DNA of 64,000 nt from Paramecium pentaurelia. Taxonomy: Eukaryota; Ciliophora; Oligohymenophorea; Peniculida; Parameciidae. Both the position numbers and the translations under genes were made by a program. The DNA lies in NCBI GenBank assembly GCA_905183005.1, contig CAJJDO010000172.1, positions 62,001 through 126,000 of the forward strand. The letters run 5' to 3'. The first letter of the stretch is position 1. Every line of letters starts with the position of its first letter. The notes beneath the pieces are model-generated. The model made no database searches and had not been told where the DNA came from. It saw only the letters and a program-made list of their open reading frames with translations. Shown here piece after piece: positions 48,434 through 59,514 of this stretch.

Positions 48434-49024
48434 TAATAAATATAAAAGATTGTTCATTTCTTGATATCATCAGTTTCATTAGTATTTTAAATAGCTTTAA
48501 CAATTATTTCTTTGAATTCTTTAAATTCGATCTAATTAAAATACAATTTACTTATCCATCTCCATTTTAATCAACTTCTTATATAAGATCTTTCCATACT
48601 TTTTCTGATACCTAAGAATTTTAACCAAATATTTATTTTATTTCATCAATAGATATTGTACCACTTCCATCTTTATCAAATAATTTAAATGCTTATTCCA
48701 ATCTTTTATCCTCTATTAATTTTACCTTATTAAAAGTAGCCAAAACAAATTCTATAAATTATAAAAATAATCATTAAATACCAGAATAATCAATACTACC
48801 ATTTCCATCTTAATCAATTTATTTCATTAATTTATCAACTTCTATTTCAGCATCAGAATAACTCATTACTTTTGAATAACCTATTTATATATATAAAATA
48901 TACCTATAATTAGTTCTTCCCTACTTAATCTACCATCACCATTTAAATCTAATGCTTAAAATTATGTCAATAATTCCTACTTTTCTTAACTAGTTGCTAA
49001 ATAATTGACCATAAATGTAAGAGC
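48434..49024. repeat. 591-bp repeat, copy 3
   Basis: Third copy, identical to copy 1 as far as I can see, starting directly at the gap and continuing without a break into the rest of the CDPK gene. This is the only copy in a complete gene. Confidence 0.9.
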
Positions 49025-50149
49025 TGCTTCTTAGAATTTCTTTTCAACATTAAAATTTTTCATATTATTTAACACTCTAGTCAATTAAGGTAAATCTATC
49101 TCTGGTTTTTTCACATAAGTTGTAATCCAATCATCTTATAAGGCATATTCAGCTGATATCCTTTTTTTAGGATCTCTCTCAAGCATTTTTGATATCAATC
49201 TTTTTGCTTCAACTGAAATTAATCTCCATTCTTCTGTATCGAATGAATAAAATCCTCTTTTCACGGCTTCCATAATTAAATTGTCATCATCTCCATTAAA
49301 AGGAGCAGTTCCAGAGAGTAAAATATAGAGAATTACTCCACAAGACCAAATATCACATTTTTCATCATATTTCCTTTCTAATACTTCTGGTGCAATGTAA
49401 TATGGCTATATTAAATATAGAATTACAGTTCCAAGTTTTTAATCCATTTTTACATCTGGATCATAAAAACGAGATGTCCCAAAATCCACAATTTTGAGTA
49501 AGGCATTAGGCTTAGAAGATTCATATAGAATATTTTCTGGCTTTATATCACTTTTTAGAAATAATTGTAACCAAATAAGTACCGATGAACAATTTTGCTT
49601 TTATGCAAATAATTTACAGCACTCAAGATCTATTTCATAGTTTCTGCAGCCTTGCGTTCTGAAAATGAACTAGATTCTTAGATTTTATCAAAAAGCTCTC
49701 CTCCAGTGCATAGTTCTGTAACTATATACATATTTTTATTATCCTAATAAAATTCATAGATCTTTATAATATTTGGATGATCCTTGGATTAGAGAATGAA
49801 ATATACCAATCTTTTAAGAATATCAACTTCTTCTTTTAGACGTTCCATATCAGCTTTTTTAGCCTTTTCTTTTGATATAATTTTCACTGCTCTAGTTTGG
49901 TTTGTTAATTTGTGAATACCCTTTCGAACTTCTCCATAAGCACCTAAAGTGATTGGAAAATGAGAATTACCTTTTCCTAAAGAAGGTTTTAGAAGATGAT
50001 AATCTTATGAAATCTGTCCAATCTTTTCAGTTACTAAATTTAGAGATGTCACACGCAATTGAGATTTGTCATTAACTCATATATGGATTTAAGATATTAC
50101 TATATTGAGGATTATTAACATCCGAAGGCTTAGTTGAACCACATCCCAT
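48454..50149 (-). CDS. Calcium-dependent protein kinase (CDPK), 497 aa
   Basis: N-terminal MGCGSTK carries a myristoylation Gly2 and a palmitoylatable Cys3. Kinase domain about residues 45-310: LGKGAYGEVRKG, RAVKIISKEK, HRDIKPEN, VDFGTSRFY, APEVLERKYDEKCDIWSCGV. A junction segment follows, then four EF-hands: LDLNGDGRLSREE, IDQDGNGSIDYSEF, FDKDGSGTISIDEI and VDQNGDGQIEFKEF, all with intact Ca2+ ligands. So this is a Ca2+-activated kinase with plant/apicomplexan-type architecture. Introns: 50076-50100, 49944-49970, 49783-49806, 49551-49582, 49406-49426, 48881-48903, 48752-48781, 48532-48551 (only 20 nt). Spliced length is exactly 498 codons. Its 3' third is the part repeated twice to the left. 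Confidence 0.93.
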
Positions 50150-50258
50150 TTTTTAATTAATTATTATAATCAAAGTAAAACTTCTCTTTAAAGATAATCA
50201 TACAAAAATAGAAATTAAATTAAAGAGAAATCAATCTTCTATTTGTTATTCTTGTTTT

Positions 50259-50297
50259 AAATATATATATATATATATATTAAATATATATATATTA
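50259..50297. repeat. (AT)n microsatellite
   Basis: Two adjacent AT dinucleotide tracts split by TTAAA, in the 239-bp spacer between the divergent CDPK and TPR genes. Confidence 0.8.
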
Positions 50298-50388
50298 CAA
50301 ATATTACTCTGAATGGAATATTTTTGAATTATATTAATAAGTTAACAGTAAATTTAGAAGTAATATAATAATAATATCAATAGATAGA

Positions 50389-53300
50389 ATGAAAAATGTA
50401 AGAGAAAGTAATTCATTTAGTAGATTCAAGACAAGACAAAAGTCAAGATCTAATGATCAAAATTCTTAGATTCTAAAATTACAAAGTTAATAATATGTTA
50501 AAAGTAAAACAACATGTCTATTATTAGAATTACCTCCTAAAGCTTAATAAGTGAGTTTCCATCTTTTACCAGAGAGCTATTAAGGATCTAAAACAAAATA
50601 TATGGTTTAATAAGTCATTCAAGTATAATAAATTTCAATCATATTATAGAAACCTTCAAATAAAGTATTAAATGATACTCATAATTACTTATCTAGTAAG
50701 TATTAGGCAAATAAACTTATCAATAAAAATAGTTTTGTAAAGAATCATTCTAAAAAAATACATTCTATGAGTTATTATCATTGTAATTGATATATACAAA
50801 TATATTTTTTAGATGATAGCATATAAAATGAGAATGATGAATTATGTATGCATTATAACAACTTGTCCAATGTATCTTTCAAAGAATATATGGATGCAGA
50901 AAGTATAAAATACAAATATTCAACATTAGCACGTGCCAACAAAATTTCATCTGATAAATCTTAAGAAATTATTGAAGGCAAAAAATTATTGAGTTTAGGT
51001 TAAACTGAAGAAGCATAAAAGTTATTCGAAGAAATTCTTTAAAACAGTAATAATCCTGAAGCAAGATATTTAAATGGTCTATGTCATTTGAGTAAATCTG
51101 AATTCTCAGAAGCCATTGCAGATCTTAGTCTCTTGATTTAACAATAACCACTCTATAAAAGAAATGCATATATTCTCTTAGCAATTGCTTATAAAAAATC
51201 AAACTGTCCAAACGATGCTTTAAATACTGTATTTATTATTGATTAAATCTAGTTAACTCTTTCTATCAAATAATTTAACAAATATTTTGATGCATATATA
51301 TATAGAGGCAAACTTTTGTTGAAAATGAAATAATTTGATCGTGCTTTAAAGGATTTTACTTGTGCAGTTGAAATATAGCCAAAAAAGGCCATTTCTTATA
51401 TTGGATAGGCTGATTGTTACAGATATATGAATCAACCAAAATTAAGTGTTTAAGCTTGTACTCAAGCTATAGAATGTCAAGATTCTTCCTTCAGATAAGC
51501 ACTTATTAAAAGAACTCTTTTATATATTGATTTAAAAGAATATGATTTGGCTCTTTAAGATATTTAAGCTGTTTTGGAAGAAGATTATTGTGATTCTGAA
51601 GCTCTTTACATTAAAGGTTTCATTTGCACTAAAAAAAGTATATTAATTTATAATTTCTAGATTAAATTCAAGAAGCCTTTCTTGCATATGAGTAATCAAT
51701 TAAACACAATAATTCAAAAAAAGCAGTTTCTAAATCTTTGTATGAAATAGCTAAAATTAAAATTGAGCAAAGAGATTTTTATGAAGCATTTTATTAATTA
51801 AGTCGTGCTGATTATTTAGATGTAGATGAGAAGATCTTAGAGAAATTTAAGATTTTTACTGATGGAGTTACATTCTTAATGAAACGTAAATTTGATGAAG
51901 GAGTAGAGACTCTTACAACACTTATTACCAAACATTAGGTTACAGATTTTTTGAAACCTCTTATATTTTAATATAGAGCTTATGGATATTTCTGTCAATC
52001 ATAATATTAAAAGGCACTTAATGATCTCAATTAATTGACATCACTTGAAAAACCTTCTATTTATAATAAACTTATAGCTGAAGGTATCCTTGCTGCTGTT
52101 GCTAATTAATTTGAACAATCTCAAGGATTCTTTTTAAAAGCATAAAAATTAATGCCCAATAAAATGGAACCATATTTTTATAAAGCTACTACATTAGTTA
52201 AATTTTATAGTTATCTTATTCCAAAAGATGATATAGAGAAAAAAAATAAATTTTTGAATGATGCCATTAAATATATGGATATGGCAGTCAAAATAAATGA
52301 ATAATCTAATCTTTTATTTTATAGAGGGATTGTTCTTTTTGCATAAGGAAGATTAGATGATTCCCTAATAGATTTAGATAAAGCAATAGAAAAATCAGAA
52401 GATCATGTAGCAAAACATTTTTATGTAAGAGGGTTGATATAAGCAAATAGAGAAGCATATGAACCAGCACTTAATGATTTAACAATAGCATTAAATTTAG
52501 ATGAAAAACTTGTTGATGCTTATTTAAATAGAGCAAAAGTATTTCTATTATTGGGAGATAGGAAAAATGCATATTATGATGCTCAAAAATACAAAGAATG
52601 TAAATAGAATGATCCATAAACAGATATTATATTAGGGAATTTATTTTTTTAAATAGGAGTATATGAAGATGCTATTGAATCATATTCTAAAAGTATAAGT
52701 TCAGAAAAAAGTTTATAAGTTTTATATTTTAGAGCAAAAACATATATTTTAATAAAAGAATTAAATAGTTCTATGTTAGATTTATAAAAAATAGTTGAAT
52801 AATCTAATGATATTCATGCAATTGTAGATTTAAATGTTTTATAGTAATTAAAAAATACTTCAACTGCAAATAATGATTAGAATATATTTTAAGAGGCTCT
52901 ATAATGTGTAAATCAAATTTTAAAAAAAGGAGCAGAAGGTAAGATATTTAAAAAATCTGATATTTTGTTTTATAAAGGTTTATTTTAATTCTATTTAAAA
53001 TAATATGATAGTGCTCAATAATCATTAAGAGAATCATATAAAATTAAAGAGGATCAATAGAAAAAGGAATTAGGATCTATGAATGATTCTGATTAATATA
53101 TTTTAGATTAATTAAATCAAACTTAAAAGAAAGTAGAATTTAAAAGCAAACCTTTAGAAGAATTTGAATTTAGTGATAGAACTTATAATCTATATGAATA
53201 TTACTTCAATAGATCTGCAATACATTTATTATTAGGATAGACTGAATCTGCACTTCATTATTTAGAATAATTATAGGAGAATATTTAATAATTAGAAATC

Positions 53301-53934
53301 TAAGAACATCTTTCATTATTTATTTAATTATTAAAGGATGATTAAAATCCTAAAAGTGAAATCAATTGTGAACTTTCAAAATTGACTGAATTTTTAATAT
53401 TTCCTTAACATAATAGATTATGTTCCATATATCCTATGATTAAATTACCTTTAAAGAAATATAAATAAAATTTATAATTAAGATTATCTTTTTGTTTGCC
53501 AACAATAGAAATTCCAGAAATGAATATTAAATTTGATGATAAATTAATTGAAACAATTAGTGTATAAATCTATTTATATACAATTTTAGCCAACTGTAGT
53601 TGAAAATAAACCAGAAGCACCTTGGATTAAAAGAACAGCAGAAGGTGTAATATTTACTGATAATGTTCAAATAGTAGAAGATCTAGATCTACAATCAACA
53701 ACAAGATAATCAAAAAAATAAACAGAAATTGAAGATCCAGAATTTTAATAATTTGAAGATTAATTAAATCATGCAATTGAAAAATATGATTATAGTGAAA
53801 TAGATTAATAAGATGATATTGTTGAATAATAAAATTAAGCTTTAGATTTACAATAACTTAAACAAAATTTAATGTTAGATTCTAAAATTGCAGACAAATT
53901 AAATTCCATTCTATAAAAAAAAGCTTAAAATTGA
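50389..53934 (+). CDS. TPR-repeat protein, 1154 aa
   Basis: Introns 50783-50812, 51638-51660 and 53562-53589; exactly 1155 codons. After a basic N-terminus (about 170 residues) come many TPR-like helical hairpins with the A..Y/F....A spacing (LLSLGQTEEAQKLFEEIL, LLKMKQFDRALKDFTCAVEI, LFAQGRLDDSLIDLDKAIEK, PALNDLTIALNLDEKLVDAY). The C-terminus is acidic, Gln-rich and disordered. Large TPR proteins of this kind in ciliates are often ciliary or assembly scaffolds; the partner is unknown. No catalytic domain present. Confidence 0.85.
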
Positions 53935-54005
53935 CTCATATATAAATTTATTTATTCATTTACATAAATGAGATTAATTCAAATAAAAAATACATATTTA
54001 ATTGA

Positions 54006-56044
54006 TCAGTATGTTTTAAAAGTATTTTATCGTTTCTCCAATATAAATTATTAATATAAATTTTATTTATATTTCTCCCATGTTTTTATTTATTTTCTTA
54101 TATGATCTATTTCATAATCATCAAATTCTTTCATAGATCTTAATCCTGCTAAGATTTGATTTTATAAACTTTCTGGAAGATTTTAATATCTTTTTTCATC
54201 CAAAAAGAATACACTACCTTATACACTCTTTACAACAACTGTTAATCTATTTATATATATATATATATATTGATTACTTTGCATTACTTGTCTATTCTTA
54301 ATCATATTCATTATCATATAATACTAATAATGATCTACCACAAATCACATCACATTTCTTTAATGTTTTTAATACATGTAAATGAGTATATGAAATTTCA
54401 TTTTTACCTCTAATTTATTTATTACAATATTAATAGCATTTTGAATTTCTTATAACTTATTAATTTTAATTGTTATTTAAAGATAAATCAAAAGATTAAT
54501 CTGCAAAATCTCTAGGTAATATAGGCTTAGTATTCTTATCTATGATTTTCTTATGTACTAAAGGTTTTAATTTATTTTCTAAATAATAATTTCTCGTTTC
54601 CCTTTTAAGTTAAATTTCCTCTACTATTTCAAATTCACCTTAAGCAATTATAATCACTCTATTTAATTAATCTCCCTTTCTTACTACACAATCTCCTTAA
54701 AAATATTTTTGAATTCCTAATTCTGCTACCAAATGTAATAATTGAGATGCAGAAGTATGTTAAAAAAATCTAATTTAAGATAAAATACTCAATTTGAATT
54801 CTTTATCTTTTTCTATAGATTATTTCAAAATCTTCTAAAATTAATCATTATCCATTCTTAATAAATAAGTTTATTCTCCACATGATATATGACTTGTTAT
54901 TAATTTTGTTCTTTCATTTTTTAAAAGATCTCAAATTTATTTTACATAAATATACCTTTTAATTATGGATGTTCTTTAATTTCCTCTACCATATCTATAA
55001 ATTTATTTGCAGAATATCCCCTACTATTATTTAATTATAATAAATTTATTTCTGATAAATCTTAACCATCAAAATAAGATTACACTGTCAAATATTCATA
55101 TTCTTATAATTATATATCCATAGTCAATGTTTATTAACAAGAACCTCTAAGAATAACATAAAGATTATTGCTATTAGCACCTAATTGTAGAATTACTTTT
55201 CCAACATCATGAATTTCCATAGATGCTTTCTCCATTATTCCAATCCTGATTCCCTATCCAAATCTTTAAAAAAACTTATTTTTCAATAAAATTTTATCCA
55301 TTGTCAAATAATTTCTTTCATATTCTTCCTTTTCAAATTCTTAAATTAAATATCTTAATTCATCCAAACTAAATACATTAAGTTCTAATTTCTCATAATC
55401 TACCTAATAATCCCATTAATCTACTTCCATAGTATCTGGTTCTAAATTCTTATACATAGAATTAACTTGTTCCTTTATTTTACTCAATTCTTCATTTGAA
55501 TTTATTAATGGTTTATCTGGTTCCTAAATCAAACCTTATTAAATAATAGTTATATTTCTAATTATAAACATTCATACTCTTATATTTATTCATCATTATT
55601 TTCCATTTCTTTTTTGCCATATATAACAGATTTACTATGAGATATCGGCCTTTATTATTATGGTCCATATGATGTATGCTTAACATATTATAAATAACAT
55701 ACTAATTTTCTACTTAATCTGCCACTCTCCCTAAAACCTGTTCTTTATTTATTTCCAAAATCAACATCCATTGTTTTTTATAACTCTATTGTATAGGATT
55801 ATAATTTCTCTCTTCTTGGACCAAGATAAAAAGAGTTAATAGTTCTATTTATTGTATTTATTGTAGTTGAATTATTCGTCTTACTTTTTGTCACACTCAA
55901 CGAATAATTGCTTTCAAATTCCAATCAAAATTTTTACCTTTAATCATAAAAACTTTAACTATTCTGCCTTTGATTTGCAGATTCTTATGGTGTTTTATTT
56001 CGATTCTACTTGAAAGCATTTTTAACTCTAAGTATATTATACAT
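54006..56044 (-). CDS. Cyclic-nucleotide-binding-fold protein, 631 aa
   Basis: Five introns (55911-55937, 55679-55702, 55535-55569, 54930-54955, 54247-54277) give exactly 632 codons. A disordered basic N-terminus precedes two CNB-like beta-barrel domains: the first around GKVILQLGANSNNLYVILRG with its closing part DLLKNERTKLITSHISCGEQ, the second around LHLVAELGIQKYFQGDCVVR with QLNRVIIIAQGEFEIV. Neither shows the FGE...PR(A/T)A phosphate-binding cassette of PKA-R, so real cAMP/cGMP binding is doubtful. The last intron is a (TA)n microsatellite. Role unknown; it is not a canonical PKA regulatory subunit (no inhibitor sequence or dimerisation domain seen). Confidence 0.8.
54250..54270. repeat. 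(TA)n tract forming the body of an intron
   Basis: The 31-nt intron 54247-54277 of the CNB gene is essentially a TA dinucleotide run between its GTAATCAA and AAATAG ends. Confidence 0.8.
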
Positions 56045-56088
56045 CAATATTTCTCTTTTATTTATTTTTATATTATTGCAATATTAAA

Positions 56089-56576
56089 TCAATCAATCCA
56101 TCTTCCAGTATATCTTGCATCTCCATAACTAAGAGCCTTTTGAATATCTGATGGTAATTTGGGATAATTAGATGTCCAATAAGAGATTTCATTATCATTC
56201 ATGAGATCCATTCCAATTTTATTAAAAACTGTTAGTCCTACAACTGCAAAAATACCCTTCATATATATAGAAGTTTAAGCACAATAAATATCCCCAATAA
56301 ATCTGCCTAACTTTAAAATTATTAAGAATATTATTTACAAATAAACCAACAACAGGTAATCCCCATCTAATTCCTTTAATTTATTAATCTGTAAACTTTT
56401 TGGGTAATAATTATCCCTCTATTAATCAATATTAAATAAATACCTTCAGATTATTAAAATCTATTCAAAGCCTTTCTTAATCTTGATTGATTCTCCCAAT
56501 CTGTATGATCTCTACCAGCATTAAGATTATAAAAAGGATTTCCATAAACTGTATATCTTGTAAGGAAATACTCCAT
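56089..56576 (-). CDS. Small membrane protein, possibly mitochondrial, 144 aa
   Basis: Two introns (56419-56443 and 56311-56338) give exactly 145 codons. Two moderately hydrophobic segments (IRWGLPVVGLFLGRFIGDIY and MKGIFAVVGLTVFNKIG) sit between polar ends rich in Arg/Asp/Tyr (YGDARYTGRWID at the C-terminus). The pattern resembles accessory subunits of mitochondrial complexes; family not recognised. It lies 44 bp downstream of the CNB gene's start, on the same strand. Confidence 0.7.
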
Positions 56577-57220
56577 TGATTATTATAATTATTATTTTAT
56601 ATATTCATAATAAATGATTAAAAGCAATAATCAATAAAAAATATAAGGATTCACTAATCTAAATATAACTATGATTAAATTTCATAAAATTATTGTATAT
56701 ATTAACATTTGATAAATTTCTAATCAACATCTTGTATACTCTCTCATATTATTTGAAGCCTTTGATTAGGTTTTTTTGATGGTTAAATTTAAAATAATAT
56801 TTGAAACTAAAAAATAAGAAACTAAGATATTTTCTCTAAGTTCTATTCTAATCTAAAAATCTGGGTTAGAAATATATAATTTAATGAAGAAATTAGATTT
56901 TTAAATGAAGTAAATGTTTAAATGAACTAAAACTTTTTTTTTCTTATTTTTTTATAAAAATAGGCTAAATTTGTTTGTAATCATATGAAAATGATTGTTA
57001 TTCTTTAATTTATTCAAAACTCTTAGGTAAAATTACATAAAGAATTCTAAATTAATAAATGTTTGTCTTAATTTATAAAAACACATTATTATTTAATCAT
57101 TGAAATCATTCTTTTTTGTCTTAAATTAATGCTTATTAATCCTAAAAGAATGGCTAAATTAATAAAATATAATCATATACATGATACAAGGCTTAAGTAC
57201 TTGTTATCCGTTTTGAAGGA
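56577..57220. other. Intergenic, AT-rich
   Basis: About 640 bp between two minus-strand genes. It may hold unrecognised C-terminal exons of the CDK-like gene, whose C-lobe seems short. A plus-strand ORF at 57129-57335 is antisense to that gene's 3' end and was not accepted. Confidence 0.5.
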
Positions 57221-58080
57221 TCAATTTATAACAATTTCTAGTAATTCTAGGCAAATAAATACATTAATTAAATCAATAAACAAGTTATTGAATTTAGCAA
57301 ACTGGGAATTGTTAATAAACCATTCATCTAAATAGTTACTTTTTAACTTCATACCTCTGTTTATAATATTTTTAATTAATGAAAATTAATGGCTTTCAGA
57401 GGATCCCATAAATAAAGGTTTATTAAGTGCAATTTCTGCAATAATACACCCAATAGACCACATATCTATTGCATAATCATAGGAATGACAATTTTGTAAT
57501 AATTCTGGAGCACGATACCATAATTAAGTTACTCCTGCTGTTAGATTAGGAGACAAAACCCTAGATAATCCAAAATCAATGATAACTGGTTCATTATTTT
57601 TAACTACAATATTTTTTGGTTATAAATCTCGATGTATAAATTTTCTTTTATGAATGAATTCCACTGCCAAAAGTATCTTATAAATTATATTCTTAATTAA
57701 TATTAAGTTTATATACTTTGAGGTGATATTCTTCATGTTTAAACTTCAAATACTCTGACAAATCCATATCGTAATAGTTCATAACCAAATGAAGTTTCTT
57801 ATTTATAATTATTTAAGATATCAACCTAAATAAACTCAAAGTTTTATTACTTTATTATATTAGGATGTTTGAGTTAATTTAAGATTGAGATTTCTCTAAG
57901 AGCACAGCTAGGAACACCTTCATTATCCTTGAAATATGTCATATTTATTACACTTAATTTAAATTTCTTCAGTGCTACTATTTCTTCAGTCTAAACATCT
58001 TTAGCTTTATAGATGATTCCATAGGCTCCTTCCCCTATTTTCTATATCTTAATGTATCTCAAATTCTCAAAAGTACTCAT
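57221..58080 (-). CDS. CDK-like protein kinase with HRDLQPKN, short C-lobe
   Basis: Cyclin-dependent-kinase-type enzyme: GEGAYGIIYKA, VALKKFKL, a PSTAIRE-like helix PSCALREISIL, DFGLSRVL, WYRAPELL and DMWSIGCIIAE. Introns 57826-57850 and 57692-57716 (both 25 nt) give exactly 270 codons. Two oddities: the catalytic loop reads HRDLQPKN, the usual Lys being a TAA (Gln) codon one base from AAA; and the protein ends about 30-40 residues early for a CDK, without a clear terminal helix (ends LLEIVIN). More exons may exist to the left. If the Gln is real, activity would be expected to be reduced. Confidence 0.82.
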
Positions 58081-58533
58081 ATAATAATAAATTATATCTT
58101 TGATTCAATACAATATTTATGAATCACATATAATTCTGTTCCATTCGAATAAATTATCATAAATTTACATATTTATAATTCTTATGACCCCCTCAACTAT
58201 TATATTTTTTTTTAAATTAGTATCAAATTCACACATTAAACAAACAATCAATTTAATTCAAAATAAAATATAAATATAATAGTATAAAATGAATATAAAA
58301 TAGAATTCATTAAAATAATGTCCATTCTTCATAAAACAAATTAAATTACTTGATATTAAATTTAAAAATACAATAATTTACTAAAAATTTAAAAAGCAAC
58401 CAAGTTTCAAATAATCAATTATTACATTAAAATTAGACTGAACTGAATGTCTCTATGATTTTTATATCTTTAAAGAATATTAATAAAACATAAATTTATT
58501 CAACATTACATTTTTTGATTATATATTATTTTT
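58081..58533. other. Intergenic, AT-rich, between divergent genes
   Basis: 453 bp of AT-rich DNA between the CDK-like gene start (-) and the IPK gene start (+). Presumed promoters only. Confidence 0.55.
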
Positions 58534-59416
58534 ATGAGTTTCTAATAATAATAATTACAATAAGCATTTTTCGAATAATAAATCTCTGGACATTCTATAT
58601 TTATTAAACTTAATGATGGCGAATTTGTAGCTAAGTCATACTCAATTGAAAATAATAATGAATAAAAGTATTTCTAAAAAGCTTATTAGTTTTTATGAAT
58701 GGATTCAAAATATAGACGGATATTAAGAGTTCTTCTCTTAATATAATGGTGTAGTCATTCTAGAAAAAAATCAAGAAATATCAAAATAAGAAACAATCAA
58801 CTCTTAATAAAAATGGTTAAATTCTCTCATTTCAAAGAGGTATAATCCAAATAATAAGAGTAAATATTTCTAAAAATATTTCTTAGAATATTTATTACTA
58901 TAAAACTTGACTTAAAACTCTTAGAATTTGAGAATTATAGATCTTAAATTAGGCTATACAGTTGAAAAATAATCACATATATAGCGATATCAAGATTCAA
59001 CTTCCTCTAAAATAGGCCTAAGAATTTGTGGAATGAAAATACAAGAAAATAATGAACTAGTTTTGTTTAAGGATAAACATTGGGGTAGAACTATATCTGT
59101 AGAGGAATTAATAGAGTCAATTAAGATTTTTTTTAGTTTAAAAAATAGAAATTGTAAGTTTTGTTATTTAAATTTAGAAATTTTAAAGGAGGCCATAGAT
59201 AAAATAGAATCACTAAAACAATTCATTATTAGTAATTGTAAGCAAGTGATTTCATGGTAAGGAACAAGTTTGTTATTAATTTATCGTGATGATAATGATT
59301 TTAAAATTAAGTTGATTGACTTCTCTAATACCAAAATGGACCTAGAATCTACTCAAATTAATACTGAGATAATCAAAGCTTTAAATAGTTTATAGGATAT
59401 AATAAAGCAAATTTGA
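58534..59416 (+). CDS. Inositol polyphosphate kinase family, one frameshift
   Basis: About 293 residues of the IPK family (IP6K/IP3K/IPMK), which phosphorylates soluble inositol phosphates. N-terminal SGHSIFIKLNDGEFVAKSY, then NGVVIL, the family signature with RIIDLKLGYTVEKQ (DxKxG), SSKIGLRICGMK, and the C-terminal metal-binding IDF of KIKLIDFSNTK after SLLLIYRDD. There are no introns. The 883-nt length is one too many: the frame breaks at a T5 run (58690-58694), and removing one T joins EQKYFQKAYQF to YEWIQNIDGY perfectly. If the extra T is real, the translated protein would have to start at ATG 58658 (252 aa) and lose the substrate-side N-terminus. Confidence 0.83.
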
Positions 59417-59514
59417 TATATGATTATTATAATAAATTTTCAGTTTTCTAGAGGAATTGATAAATATAAAAGAAAATAATCAAATCCATTAAAAGTTTTT
59501 ATATTTAAAAATAT

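Noticed and set aside
47766..48570. Long ORFs of 226-261 residues on both strands spanning the N run
   Set aside because: They are open only because N is translated as X; the flanking bases are repeat copies of the CDPK 3' end.
57129..57335. Plus-strand ORF of 68 residues
   Set aside because: Antisense to the 3' end of the CDK-like gene and flanking spacer; no family resemblance.
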